From an uncultured Bacteroidaceae bacterium (GTDB lineage Bacteria > Bacteroidota > Bacteroidia > Bacteroidales > Bacteroidaceae), in the NCBI GenBank assembly GCA_944321635.1, contig CALULY010000002.1:62001-126000 (forward strand): DNA of 64,000 bases, in the 5' to 3' direction. The notes under the pieces are model-generated. The model had not been told where the DNA came from. It saw nothing but the letters and a program-made list of their open reading frames with translations, and ran no database searches. Both the position numbers and the translations under genes were made by a program. Positions 1 through 13,483 of the stretch are shown one piece after another. How positions within the stretch are numbered: the stretch's first letter is position 1; each line of letters opens with the position of its first letter.

Positions 1-530
1 GCATGAACATGACGGAGGACTACGACCAACTCACCTACTTCGGGCGCGGTCCTCACGAGAATTACGTTGACCGCTGCGCTTCGGCATTCGTTGGCGAATA
101 CACGACAAGCACAGATGATATGCTCGTCTCCTATGTCCGTCCACAGGAGAACAGCCACAGGACTGGCACACGGTGGTTCTCGCTAAGGAATTCCAAGGGA
201 GCCGGGCTGCTGTTTGTCTCACACGGCACATTCGAGTTCAACGCCTCGTCCTACCCGCTTGAGACCTTTGACAGCGGCATGAGCATCCACAACGATGCGC
301 CGATAACTGCCGAGACCGACCACCGGCACACCAACGACGTGGAGCGCGGCGACATGATTGACGTGTTCATAGACGGCGCGATGACAGGGCTGGGCGGCGA
401 CAACAGTTGGGGCAACTATCCTATGGAACCATATAGGGTCAAGCCCGACACGCACCTGACCTACTCGTTCACGATAATCCCGCTCGACCGCAAGAGCGAC
501 GTGAGCCAGTTGTGCAAGACGGTCTACTGA
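1..530 (+). CDS. GH2 beta-galactosidase, C-terminal end (partial)
   Basis: This is the last ~175 residues of a glycoside hydrolase family 2 beta-galactosidase; the 5' part lies outside the window. The visible part is the C-terminal 'beta-galactosidase small chain' beta-sandwich, recognised by YFGRGPHENYVDR, YVRPQENSHRTGTRWF, GLLFVSHGTFEFNAS and the closing GLGGDNSWG followed by PYRVKP. In LacZ-like enzymes this domain completes the active-site wall; the catalytic glutamates belong to the missing barrel. The open frame runs in from the window edge, and the stop is TGA at 528-530. A different GH2 enzyme lies at 3614-8203, so the region is rich in beta-galactoside-degrading capacity. Identification of the domain is secure; substrate preference is not visible. 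Confidence 0.92.
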   Translation, partial: MNMTEDYDQLTYFGRGPHENYVDRCASAFVGEYTTSTDDMLVSYVRPQENSHRTGTRWFSLRNSKGAGLLFVSHGTFEFNASSYPLETFDSGMSIHNDAPITAETDHRHTNDVERGDMIDVFIDGAMTGLGGDNSWGNYPMEPYRVKPDTHLTYSFTIIPLDRKSDVSQLCKTVY

Positions 531-554
531 CCATCACGGCAATGCATGGGAACA

Positions 555-588
555 AGAAGAGGCGCGGAAGTCATCCCGCGCCTCTTCT
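555..588. terminator. Convergent hairpin terminator
   Basis: A perfect 13-bp stem (AGAAGAGGCGCGG at 555-567, its complement at 576-588) with an 8-nt loop sits between the convergent beta-galactosidase and the small gene at 614-1021. There is no long T run on either side, so it may be a bidirectional but imperfect intrinsic terminator. Confidence 0.6.
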
Positions 589-613
589 GTATCAAAACCG
601 TCAAATCCGCCAA

Positions 614-1021
614 TCATTCCTCCTTGTACAGGACGAAAGCGAAATCATCCTTGACCAAGCGGACAAAATCCTTGTAACCGCTGTCCTTGAGCTTGCCCTC
701 GACCTTTGACATCTCCTTTTGCAAGTCGTTCTTGTTGTCGTCATAAAAGACAGCGCAAACCTTCTCCTTCATGTTAAGGCGGTTGGCGAGATAGAGTTTC
801 ATCTGGAGCGAATACTCCGCCTCGTGCGGGAGGAAGCCCTCTTCGTTCAAGTAAAGGCTATCGACCGTCTGTATGTCTGTCACGAATGCCGTTGAGTCGG
901 TCATCGAAATCCCCACCCCGAAAAGGTAGGCTTGCTTGGGCGCGTCGTCTTTCCTGCCCGAAGCCATGGCGTACACCGCCACCGCGAGGGCCAAAGCTGC
1001 AATGTTGAGTCTCTTTGTCAT
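614..1021 (-). CDS. Small exported protein of unknown function, downstream of nadE
   Basis: This encodes 135 residues beginning MTKRLNIAALALAVAVYAMA, a short signal peptide or signal anchor, then a charged soluble domain ending FVLYKEE. I do not recognise a named family. The region YSLQMKLYLANRLNMKEKVCAVFYDDNKNDL looks like a small mixed alpha/beta fold. The start at 1021 is 13 bp after the nadE stop, so the two are probably co-transcribed. Longer in-frame starts further upstream would overlap nadE and lack the signal sequence, so I reject them. A link to NAD metabolism is suggested only by position. Confidence 0.75.
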   Translation of the reverse strand: MTKRLNIAALALAVAVYAMASGRKDDAPKQAYLFGVGISMTDSTAFVTDIQTVDSLYLNEEGFLPHEAEYSLQMKLYLANRLNMKEKVCAVFYDDNKNDLQKEMSKVEGKLKDSGYKDFVRLVKDDFAFVLYKEE

Positions 1022-1034
1022 ATCGTTGTGCTGT

Positions 1035-2954
1035 TTATTGTTGCAAATCACTGATGAACGCCCCTGACGAGACATCACTCGGCATACGCCAATCGCCTCG
1101 CGGGCTAAGGGAGACGGCATCGACTTTCGGCCCGTCCGGCAGGCATGACCTCTTGAATTGCTGGGTGAAGAATCGTTTGATGAACGTGGTGAGCCACCGC
1201 CTGATAGTCGCCTCATCATACGTCCCGGCAAAGGCAAGCCTGGCGAGGAACAACACCTTGGCAGGGCTGGACTTGTGCCGCAGGATGTGGTAGAGGAAGA
1301 AGTCGTGCAATTCATACGGTCCCACGATGTCCTCCGTCTTCTGCTTCACATCATTGCCGCCCTCACCAGGCAGGAGTTCCGGGCTTATCGGGGTGTCGAT
1401 GATGTCCATGAGGATTGCCCCGACCGCCTTGTCAGAAGCCGTCGAAGCGACATGCGCGACTATGGCACGCACCATTGTCTTTGTCACGCCGGCATTGACA
1501 CCATACATCGACATGTGGTCTCCGTTGTAGGTCGCCCATCCCAACGCCAGCTCCGAGAGGTCGCCAGTCCCGATGACGATGCCGCCCGTCTGGTTGGCGA
1601 TGTCCATGAGGATCTGCGTGCGCTCCCTTGCCTGAGCATTCTCATACGTCGTGTCGTGCACCGTCACGTCATGCCCTATGTCCTTGAAGTGCCCCAGGCA
1701 CGCATCCTTGATGCTGACCTCCCTGACCGTAGTCCCGAGGGCACGCATCAAGGCAAGGGCGTTGTTGTAAGTCCTGTCCGTCGTCCCGAATCCCGGCATC
1801 GTGACTGCCGTGATTCCCTCGGCAGGCAAACCCAGTTTGTCAAAGGTCTTGCGGCACACCAGCAGGGCAAGCGTCGAGTCAAGCCCGCCAGACACGCCGA
1901 TGACAACACTGCGGCAGCCTATCTGCTTCAGACGCTTGGCCAGCGCGGTCGCCTGGATTTCAAAAGCTTCGCCGCACACCTCGTCAGCCTCATCGGCGGA
2001 CGGGACGAATGGCAACGGGTTCACCCGCCGCTCAACCACCGGCTCACGGCTCGGCGCGTCGATGGCTATGGTCACATATCCAGCCCGCGCCGTGCCCGCC
2101 GCCGTGCCGAATGTCATGTTGCTCCGTCGCTCGCTCCTGACACGCTCGATGTCTATGTCTGCATAGGTGATTGCCGCCTCCAGTTGGAAACGGCGCGACT
2201 CGGCCACGAGCTCACCGCACTCGCACACAAGTCCCTTGCCTGCGAACACCGTGTCGGTGGTCGATTCGCCGAAGCCCGCCGACGCGTAGACGTATGCCGT
2301 CAGCGTCTGTGCCGAATGCACCTTGAGCAACGACCTCAGATAGGCGTGCTTGCGCAACGTCTCGTTGTCCGCCGACAGGTTGGCCACGACCTCGGCACCA
2401 CCGAGGGCGAGCCCTGTGCTTGCCGGCATGGGAGCCCACAAGTCCTCGCACAGCTCCACGCCAAATGTGACATCGGCCGTGCGGAACAGCAGCCTGTTGC
2501 CAAACACCGTCTCCTGCCCGGCAAACGACAGCGGCTCGCAACCAGCAACGTCATAGCCCGTGCAGAACCAGCGTTTCTCATAGAACTCGCCGTAGTTGGG
2601 CAACCACTGCTTAGGCACGATGCCCGCGACCTTGCCGCCGTGCAGCACCACCGCGCAGTTGTAGAGCGAAGTGCCGCGCCGCACCGGGCAGCCCACCACG
2701 GCCACCAGCCCGAGACCGGCAGTCGCCGAGGCAAGGGCAGCGACCGCGCGCTCCGCCTCATCGAGCAGCCTGTCTTGCAACAAGAGATCTCCACAGGTGT
2801 ATCCCGTCATGCACAACTCGGGGAAAACGATGAGCGAAACTCCACGCCTGTCGGCCTCGGCTGCCATCCTCGCCACCTCAGCGGCGTTGCGTTGCGGCTC
2901 AGCCACACAGACGAGCGGTGTCGCGGCTGCTATCTTGATGAAACCATTATTCAT
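1035..2954 (-). CDS. nadE: Glutamine-dependent NAD(+) synthetase
   Basis: This converts nicotinic acid adenine dinucleotide to NAD using ATP and the amide of glutamine, the last step of NAD synthesis, in the cytoplasm. At 639 residues it has the usual length of the two-domain form. The N-terminal ~270 residues are a nitrilase-type glutaminase with the Glu-Lys-Cys set in FPELCMTGYTCGD (E46), KQWLPNYGEFYEKRWF and FGVELCEDLW. The C-terminal part is the NAD synthase domain with the ATP pyrophosphatase loop SGGLDSTLAL near residue 352 and IIGTGDLSELALGWATY-type segments. I chose the ATG at 2954 (MNNGFIKIAAATP) because it starts directly on the first nitrilase strand. A -7 box TATTTTTG lies on this strand at 2984-2991. 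Confidence 0.95.
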   Translation of the reverse strand: MNNGFIKIAAATPLVCVAEPQRNAAEVARMAAEADRRGVSLIVFPELCMTGYTCGDLLLQDRLLDEAERAVAALASATAGLGLVAVVGCPVRRGTSLYNCAVVLHGGKVAGIVPKQWLPNYGEFYEKRWFCTGYDVAGCEPLSFAGQETVFGNRLLFRTADVTFGVELCEDLWAPMPASTGLALGGAEVVANLSADNETLRKHAYLRSLLKVHSAQTLTAYVYASAGFGESTTDTVFAGKGLVCECGELVAESRRFQLEAAITYADIDIERVRSERRSNMTFGTAAGTARAGYVTIAIDAPSREPVVERRVNPLPFVPSADEADEVCGEAFEIQATALAKRLKQIGCRSVVIGVSGGLDSTLALLVCRKTFDKLGLPAEGITAVTMPGFGTTDRTYNNALALMRALGTTVREVSIKDACLGHFKDIGHDVTVHDTTYENAQARERTQILMDIANQTGGIVIGTGDLSELALGWATYNGDHMSMYGVNAGVTKTMVRAIVAHVASTASDKAVGAILMDIIDTPISPELLPGEGGNDVKQKTEDIVGPYELHDFFLYHILRHKSSPAKVLFLARLAFAGTYDEATIRRWLTTFIKRFFTQQFKRSCLPDGPKVDAVSLSPRGDWRMPSDVSSGAFISDLQQ

Positions 2955-3118
2955 GTCTGATTGATTGTGATGTAGTTGTGGCGCAAAAATAAACAAAAGT
3001 CGCACACCTGGCATTAAAACCTGCCGCAATGATGCCCGCGCTCACGCCGGTCAACCCGCTGCGACCACCCGCCCAAGGCTGGACACGAGGTCAGGTAAGC
3101 ACGGCATAAGACACGATC

Positions 3119-3365
3119 ATGTCAGGCTCAAAACCAATCAGGCCAGACCCGGATTCCTGTTGCCCGGTGCATAAAGTTCACTGCCCCTGCACATAAAGTA
3201 AAAACAAAACTTCTGTTTATATATTCAAAACTTTTGTTTATATATTCAAAAGTTCTGTTTATACAAACAAAACTTCTGAATGAACTTTATGTCAGGAGGC
3301 AGTGAACTTTATGCACCGGGAGGGTGAAGTCCAAGCCTATCCTCATCGGATTTTCCTCTTGACCT
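3119..3365 (-). repeat. Interspersed 21-bp palindrome-array repeat, copy A
   Basis: This occupies most of the 659-bp gap between nadE and the large beta-galactosidase. The inner element (3163-3320, 158 bp) is bounded by perfect 23-bp terminal inverted repeats starting CCCGGTGCATAAAGTTCA. Inside are four 11-bp cores of type CARAASTTYTG, starting at 3205, 3226, 3247 and 3268, exactly 21 bp apart, separated by 10-bp A/T-only or nearly A/T-only spacers. Outer flanks also match other copies: the left flank near 3119-3160 is the reverse complement of the right flank of copy C, and 3330-3365 resembles the sequence near 51750. No transposase is present, so it is MITE-like or a regulatory or structural repeat. 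The rest of the gap shows no gene. Confidence 0.85.
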
Positions 3366-3577
3366 GATGCTGCTTTTTCAGCCTTGGCAGGTGGAAAAGC
3401 CGCTTGACTGGAAGGCGACTTGCATCGATGCACGAGTTTCATTAATCCGCTGCAAAGGCTGGCCGCTCCTTGCCAAAAAGACGGAGCGAAAGGGGCAATC
3501 GACGACAACGGCGTTCACATCCGGGTGTGATATTCAAAGTTTTTACATCTGATGTCGGATTATTTCAGCCATTTTAA

Positions 3578-8203
<4,626 letters not shown>

Positions 8204-8242
8204 CCACAATGACAGCAAGGCGGCACGCCCGCCACATGACAA

Positions 8243-8286
8243 CCCTCCCCCGCAAGCGGCAAGACCTGCGGGGGAGGGCTTTTTTC
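8243..8286 (+). terminator. Intrinsic terminator after the beta-galactosidase
   Basis: A perfect 12-bp G/C-rich stem (CCCTCCCCCGCA at 8243-8254, complement at 8267-8278) is followed by CTTTTTT, 40 bp after the stop codon. Confidence 0.92.
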
Positions 8287-8370
8287 GTATCCCAGGCAAC
8301 ACACCATCATGCCCCGCCCCATCCACGGCAGGCCTCGCGACACTCTCTCCGTGCCAGACGGGCATCACCC

Positions 8371-8612
8371 CGGAGGGAAAACACGATGAGGTCTGACATA
8401 AACTTCGATTGGGTCAGGCATAAAGTTCAAAAATGTCAGACATAAAGTTCATTCAGAAGTTTTGTTTATATAAACAGAACTTTTGAATATATAAACAAAA
8501 GTTTTGAATATATAAACAGAAGTTTTGTTTTTACTTTATGTACGGGGGTAATGGACTTTATGCACCGGGCAACCAGAGTTCAAGTCTGGCCTGAAGGGAT
8601 TTTAGGCCAGAG
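8371..8612 (+). repeat. Interspersed 21-bp palindrome-array repeat, copy B
   Basis: This lies in the 603-bp gap before the TonB receptor gene. It begins CGGAGGGAAAACACGATGAG, continues through three CATAAA(G/C)TTC motifs, and reaches four cores at 8454, 8475, 8496 and 8517 (exact 21-bp period), ending near GGACTTTATGCACCGGG at 8569 with further homology to ~8612. It is nearly identical to copy C at 22936-23180. No gene is seen in the gap; its remainder holds the terminator upstream and the -7 box at 8776 downstream. Confidence 0.85.
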
Positions 8613-8775
8613 GTGACGGAACCTAATGGCGCACCTGGCGGGCGCTCACGCCCATGTCCATGCCTTTGATGCCCGGTCATGCCGGCGCGGGGGCGGTGCT
8701 TGCCATGCCGTGACAGCGGGCGGCGGCGGACGGGCAAGCGGCCGAGGGGGTAGCCGCGTTTGAAGTAAAAACTTG

Positions 8776-8783
8776 TAACTTTG
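8776..8783 (+). promoter_or_regulatory. -7 box for the TonB receptor
   Basis: TAACTTTG fits TAnnTTTG and ends 23 bp before the start codon. A TTTG at 8759-8762 is too close to serve as a normal -33 box. Confidence 0.5.
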
Positions 8784-8806
8784 CAGCCGACTAAAGTTAG
8801 GATGCG

Positions 8807-11173
8807 ATGAGGAGGATTGTTGCTTTTGCCGCCGCAGTGGCCGTCATGCTGCTGTCGGCGGCGTGTGCCTGGGCATACGACATCAAGGGCCGTGTCATCG
8901 ACAAGATGTCGCGCGACCCTGTGGCCTATGCCAGCGTGGGCATCGTGGGATTGCCCGAGGTGGGTGCGGTCGCTGACAGCGTTGGCGCGTTCACAATCAC
9001 GGGGCTTGAGCCGGGGATATACCGCCTGGAGGCATCGTTTGTGGGCTACAGGACGGCGGTGACGGCCGAGTACCAGGTGGCGCAGCACACGCCTTTCGTC
9101 GAGATAGAGCTTGAGGAGGACGCGGCGATGCTCGATGCCGTGACCGTCACCTCTTCGGTGTTCCGCCGCCTGCCCGAGACGCCCAACAGCGTGAGGCTGA
9201 TTTCGTTGCAGGAGATTGAGAAGAGCCCCGGGGGCAACCGCGACATCTCGCGCATCGTGAGGTCCTATCCCGGTGTCGCCTACTCGCCTGCCGGCTACCG
9301 CAACGACCTGATCGTGCGGGGCGGTTCGCCGTCGGAAAACCGTTTTTTTCTCGACGGCATCGAGATTCCCAACATAAACCATTTCAGCACCCAGGGGGCT
9401 TCGGGCGGGCCGTGCGGCATCATCAACGCTGACTTCATACGTGAGGTGAAGTTCTACACGGGGAGCTTCCCCGCCGACAAGGGAAACGCGCTGAGCTCGG
9501 TCCTGGACTTCAGCCTCAAGGATGGCAACATGGCCGTCAACACGTGGAAGGCCACGCTCGGGGCTTCGGAGGTGTCGCTGACGGGTGACGGTCATCTGGG
9601 CGAGCGGGTGAGCTATCTGGTGTCGGTGCGGCAGTCCTACCTGCAACTGCTCTTCAAGATGCTGGGGCTGCCGTTCCTGCCCAAGTACACCGACGGGCAG
9701 CTCAAACTCAAGGTGCGGCTGGACAAGCGCAACGAGCTGACCATCCTCGGGCTGTTCGGGGTGGATGACATGAGGCTCAACACGTCGATAACGGGCGAGA
9801 GCGCGGAGTACCTGCTGAGCTACCTGCCGACCATCAAGCAGGAGACGTTCACCGTCGGGGCGGCCTACAAGCACTATGGTGGGCGCAACGTCCAGACGCT
9901 GTCGCTGGGGCACAGCTGGCTGAACAACCGCAACATCAAATACCGCGACAACGACGAATCGACGGAAGACAACCTGATGACGCGCATCCGCTCGGTGGAG
10001 CAGAAGACTTCGCTGCGGTTTGAAAACAAGACGTTCCTCGGGCATTGGACGCTGGCTGCCGGGGGTGACGTTGCCTATGCCACCTACACCGACGAGTCGT
10101 TCCGCCGTGTCTTCACGACGCGGCCGGTGACATCGACCTACTCGACCGACTTGGAGGTGATGCTGTGGGGCGTGTTCGGCACGGCGACCTACGTTTCGGC
10201 GGGCGGGAGGTGGACGACCTCCTTTGGCTTCCGCAGCGACGGGGCGGACTACTCGAGGCGTATGTCCGAGATGTGGCGCAACATCTCGCCGCGTGCGTCG
10301 GTGTCCTACTCGCCGTTGCAAGCCCTGGATGTGAGTGCCAGCGTGGGGTGGTACAGCCAGCTGCCTGCCTACACCGCGCTCGGGTTCAAGGACAACGGCG
10401 GGCGGTATGCCAACAAGGGGCTTGACTATATGCGTGTGCTGCAAGGCACGGTCGGCGTCAATTGGAACATCAGGCAGAATGCTTCGGTGTCGATGGAGGT
10501 GTTCTACAAGGGCTACAGCGACATCCCCCTGTCGGTCGATGACAACATCCCGCTGCTGTGCAAGGGCAATGACTATGGCATCGTCGGCAACGAGGCTCTC
10601 GTGTCGTCGGCCTCGGGACGTTCCTACGGCGTAGAACTGATGGGCAAATGGCAAGTGCCGGGACGCGTGAGCCTGGTGTCGTCGCTAACGATATACAAGA
10701 GTGAGTACCGCAACGACCGCCGCAGCCCCTACATCCCCTCGGCATGGGACAACCGTGCGGTGTGGAACACAAGCTGCACCTACGAGTTCCCGCATTCGTG
10801 GAGCGTGGGTGCGAAGTTCAGCCTGCTGGGAGGCGCACCCTACACCCCCTACGATGCCGACAAGTCGTCGCTCATCGAGGCGTGGGACGCGAGTGGCCGC
10901 CCCTACTATGATTATGGAAGGTACAACGAGGGGCGTTTGCCTGCCTACTGCCAGCTGGATGTCAGGGTGGACAAGGTGTTTTTCTTCCCCCGTGTACGTT
11001 TCGGCATCTATGTCGATTTGCAGAACGTCACGGTGTCGCAGTACCGGCAACAGGACGTGCTGATGAGCACCGGCGTGGTCGATGCCTCCGACCCTACCCG
11101 CTACGTGATGAAGACTGTCAACCAGGACAGCGGCAGCCTGGTGCCGACACTCGGGGTCAGCGTGGAGTTTTGA
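8807..11173 (+). CDS. TonB-dependent outer-membrane receptor with carboxypeptidase-like N-terminal domain
   Basis: This is an outer-membrane active transporter driven by TonB/ExbBD; the ligand is unknown. At 788 residues it has a signal peptide (MRRIVAFAAAVAVMLLSAACAWA), a carboxypeptidase D regulatory-like beta-sandwich (DIKGRVIDKMSRDPVAYASVGI to YRLEASFVGYRTA, ~24-90), a plug (~125-240; DISRIVRSYPGVAYSPAGYRND, LIVRGGSPSENRFFLDGIEIP) and a C-terminal beta-barrel ending in VGVSVEF-type aromatic closure (TLGVSVEF). It is short for a SusC protein and there is no SusD partner on either side, so it is a solo receptor rather than part of a polysaccharide utilisation locus. Siderophore, cobalamin, metal or peptide uptake are all possible. 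The ATG at 8802 is followed directly by a stop, which supports ATG 8807. Confidence 0.9.
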   Translation: MRRIVAFAAAVAVMLLSAACAWAYDIKGRVIDKMSRDPVAYASVGIVGLPEVGAVADSVGAFTITGLEPGIYRLEASFVGYRTAVTAEYQVAQHTPFVEIELEEDAAMLDAVTVTSSVFRRLPETPNSVRLISLQEIEKSPGGNRDISRIVRSYPGVAYSPAGYRNDLIVRGGSPSENRFFLDGIEIPNINHFSTQGASGGPCGIINADFIREVKFYTGSFPADKGNALSSVLDFSLKDGNMAVNTWKATLGASEVSLTGDGHLGERVSYLVSVRQSYLQLLFKMLGLPFLPKYTDGQLKLKVRLDKRNELTILGLFGVDDMRLNTSITGESAEYLLSYLPTIKQETFTVGAAYKHYGGRNVQTLSLGHSWLNNRNIKYRDNDESTEDNLMTRIRSVEQKTSLRFENKTFLGHWTLAAGGDVAYATYTDESFRRVFTTRPVTSTYSTDLEVMLWGVFGTATYVSAGGRWTTSFGFRSDGADYSRRMSEMWRNISPRASVSYSPLQALDVSASVGWYSQLPAYTALGFKDNGGRYANKGLDYMRVLQGTVGVNWNIRQNASVSMEVFYKGYSDIPLSVDDNIPLLCKGNDYGIVGNEALVSSASGRSYGVELMGKWQVPGRVSLVSSLTIYKSEYRNDRRSPYIPSAWDNRAVWNTSCTYEFPHSWSVGAKFSLLGGAPYTPYDADKSSLIEAWDASGRPYYDYGRYNEGRLPAYCQLDVRVDKVFFFPRVRFGIYVDLQNVTVSQYRQQDVLMSTGVVDASDPTRYVMKTVNQDSGSLVPTLGVSVEF

Positions 11174-11289
11174 GCGGCACTTGACGCTTCAGGCCGGAGA
11201 TGCCACCTCAAGCGTGCCGACGTGCATTGCCGGGGACGCTCAGGTCGAGTTTGACGGCCGGGGCGGGCGGGTGTTTTTGCGATTTGTCT

Positions 11290-11297
11290 TATTTTTG
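11290..11297 (+). promoter_or_regulatory. -7 box for the ThrE-type exporter gene
   Basis: TATTTTTG fits TAnnTTTG, 20 bp before ATG 11317. A -33 element is not evident. Confidence 0.4.
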
Positions 11298-11316
11298 CAC
11301 CCCAAAACAGGAAAGG

Positions 11317-12699
11317 ATGGAAACAGAATCGATGAATGCCCCGGCTGCGGCAACCGTGGGCGCTGACGGACATGACGTGTTGTTGCTGCGGCGCAAGCTG
11401 GACCTGCTGCTGCGCTCGGGCAAGCTCTTGGTCGAAAGTGCCGCCGACACCAACCGCGTGGTGCGGAACATGGAGCGCGTGGCGGCATATCTCGGCATCC
11501 CTGAAGAGAAGCTGCACATCGAGGTCAGCTACACAATGCTCATCGTCAACGTGAGCGACGAGGCGCACTCCTATTCCAAATTCCAGAAATGCAGCGGCCA
11601 CTCGGTCAACATGGCGACCATCTCGGCCATCAGCAAACTGTCGTGGAGGGCGATAGAGTGCGACTACTCGCTCGACCGGTACGAGCAGGAGCTGGAAAAG
11701 ATAGCTTCCGCCCCGCGCAACTACGGTGATTGGCTGGTGGCTGTCGGCGCGGCGTTGGCGTGCGGCGGCTTCTGCAAGCTGTTCGGGGGCGATTGGCCGG
11801 CGTTCATGTTCGCATCGTTGTGCGCCTTTGTCGGCTTCGTGACGCGGCGGCAGTGCATCGCATTCGGCATAAATCACTACATGAGCGTCGTCCTGAGCGC
11901 ATTTGTCGCAACGTGCCTTGCCTACGCATCGACGTTTGCGGCGGGCTTTTCGGACACGCCCTACCACCCTTTGCTGGCTTGCGCCCTGTTCATCGTGCCT
12001 GGCGTGCCGCTCATCAACTTCGTGGATGACTTGATGGACAATTACCTCCAGGTGGGACTTGTCCGTGCAGCAAACGTAATGGTGACTGTCGGGGCAATGG
12101 CTTTCGGGATAGTGTCGGCGATACGGATACTTTCGGTGCAGGAAATCAACATCGACAAGAAGTTTTCCGAGCTGAGCATGACACCACATGACACCTACCT
12201 CGCCTATGCTTTGGCGGCAGCGATAGCCGCGATGGGCTTTTCCATGATATTCAACATCCCGCGCCGCCTGTTGTGGGTCGTCGCCGTGGGCGGCATCATT
12301 GCCGTCTGCACAAGGAACTTCGTCAACTTCGACCTCGGCTATGGACCGGTGATAGGCTCATTCGCCGGGGCATTCGCGGTGAGCCTGATAGCGGTCAAGG
12401 CGGTGCACGTCTTCCATGTGCCAAACCACGTGCTGACGATACCGAGTGTCATCCCCATGATACCCGGTGTGCTGATGTACCGCTCCCTGTTTGCCCTCAT
12501 CAACATGGGAGGTGTCGTGGGGGAAGTGACGGTGGCAGTATATAATGGTATAAACTCCGCGCTCATCATACTTGCCATAGCCGTCGGCGTGGCTTTCCCC
12601 AACATCATCGCCCGCCGTTACATAGCCAAGGACAGACGGCGTTTCCTTGAGCGCGAATTGCAACTCCGCCGCGAGCGCGGCAAGTTCATCGAGTGGTAG
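11317..12699 (+). CDS. Threonine/serine exporter (ThrE) family protein
   Basis: This is an inner-membrane protein of 460 residues joining the two ThrE halves: an N-terminal cytoplasmic region (SGKLLVESAADTNRVVRNMERVA, ~25-135) typical of DUF1212, five hydrophobic segments, then a second block of membrane segments (from ~330) typical of the ThrE_2/DUF3815 half. The motif LIVPGVPLINFVDDLMDN-like stretch at ~230-245 and PSVIPMIPGVLMYRSLF at ~380 are the paired 'PG' motifs of the family. Family members export threonine, serine or related small metabolites. ATG 11317 has GGAAAGG just upstream; a second ATG at 11332 is possible. The lipoprotein gene starts 6 bp after its stop, so they share a transcript. 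Confidence 0.88.
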   Translation: METESMNAPAAATVGADGHDVLLLRRKLDLLLRSGKLLVESAADTNRVVRNMERVAAYLGIPEEKLHIEVSYTMLIVNVSDEAHSYSKFQKCSGHSVNMATISAISKLSWRAIECDYSLDRYEQELEKIASAPRNYGDWLVAVGAALACGGFCKLFGGDWPAFMFASLCAFVGFVTRRQCIAFGINHYMSVVLSAFVATCLAYASTFAAGFSDTPYHPLLACALFIVPGVPLINFVDDLMDNYLQVGLVRAANVMVTVGAMAFGIVSAIRILSVQEINIDKKFSELSMTPHDTYLAYALAAAIAAMGFSMIFNIPRRLLWVVAVGGIIAVCTRNFVNFDLGYGPVIGSFAGAFAVSLIAVKAVHVFHVPNHVLTIPSVIPMIPGVLMYRSLFALINMGGVVGEVTVAVYNGINSALIILAIAVGVAFPNIIARRYIAKDRRRFLERELQLRRERGKFIEW

Positions 12700-12705
12700 G
12701 CTGCC

Positions 12706-13419
12706 ATGTTTGCCAAACCCGGACCTTTCCTTTTGGCGTTGTCATCGCTGGCCATCTCCGTCACCGTGCTGTGCAGCTGCACCCGTGGCCGTGAGCTGGA
12801 CGACAGGGGGATGTTTGGCCTTTGCGGCAAGGTCAGACGGTTGTCCTTTGTGCGTGAGGACGCGGCAAACGGGCTTCCTCCCATGTTCGCCGACGCGGAG
12901 GGTGAAGTCGGTTTTGACACCCTCGGCCGCATAGCATACGTCAACGACATGGATTTCATCACGTGCGGCGACAGCATCGTCATCGCCGCCAGTATTGGCG
13001 GACGGGATGAGGAGGCGGCGTGCCGCAGGTGGCAGGACGGTGACGTGGTGGTCTATGATGGCCATGTCACCACGCAGCCTTGCGACGGTGAAGAGCTGGG
13101 GCTATTTGCCGCACACGCCGAGTTTGACGACCAAGGGAGGCTTGTCGACCTCACCGACAAAGGACTGTTTGGCACGTTGCTCGGCTTGTGGGACTGGAGT
13201 GCGGAGAGTGAAAGGGTCTACATCTATGAGGGCGACAGACTGTTTCCCGCAGGCGAAAAGGTCGTTGCCACGTTTGGCGGCAGCACGGTGTCCGAGGCAG
13301 CCGCCTACACCTACCTGGCCACAGACAGCGTGGGCAACTGGACTTTGCGCGAAGCACGCTTTGCCGGCAGCGGCAAGGCGGCATTCATCGAGAGGCGCCG
13401 GCTGGACTATTGGGAATGA
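12706..13419 (+). CDS. Putative lipoprotein of unknown function
   Basis: This encodes 237 residues beginning MFAKPGPFLLALSSLAISV with lipobox VLCSC, so the protein is probably lipidated at Cys25 and envelope-anchored. The rest is a soluble, beta-rich domain with segments such as GEVGFDTLGRIAYVND and YEGDRLFPAGEKVVATF, resembling the YD/RHS-like single strands seen in Bacteroidales lipoproteins that read a property followed by its update. I do not recognise a family. The 6-bp gap to the upstream exporter suggests translational coupling, but a functional link is inference. Confidence 0.8.
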   Translation: MFAKPGPFLLALSSLAISVTVLCSCTRGRELDDRGMFGLCGKVRRLSFVREDAANGLPPMFADAEGEVGFDTLGRIAYVNDMDFITCGDSIVIAASIGGRDEEAACRRWQDGDVVVYDGHVTTQPCDGEELGLFAAHAEFDDQGRLVDLTDKGLFGTLLGLWDWSAESERVYIYEGDRLFPAGEKVVATFGGSTVSEAAAYTYLATDSVGNWTLREARFAGSGKAAFIERRRLDYWE

Positions 13420-13446
13420 GACTGCACGCGGCAGTGCCAAAATTGC

Positions 13447-13454
13447 TACCTTTG
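13447..13454 (+). promoter_or_regulatory. -7 box for the AlkD-like gene
   Basis: TACCTTTG fits TAnnTTTG, 29 bp before ATG 13484. Confidence 0.45.
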
Positions 13455-13483
13455 CCTCGCAAGACAGGAAAGCAAAGGCAGTC

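Noticed and set aside
1158-2960. Long plus-strand open frame opposite nadE
   Set aside because: It has low-complexity, Arg-rich and non-homologous sequence, and mirrors codon bias of the true GC-rich gene on the other strand. No motif or signal is present.
3205-3278. The 21-bp and 22-bp arrays as CRISPR arrays
   Set aside because: The cores are 11 bp and spacers are 10-bp A/T-rich sequences that recur between copies; CRISPR arrays have ~30-bp repeats and unique ~30-bp spacers, and no cas gene is nearby.
8558-10654. Long minus-strand open frame opposite the TonB receptor gene
   Set aside because: The translated protein is His/Arg-rich with no domain; the other strand encodes an unmistakable receptor.
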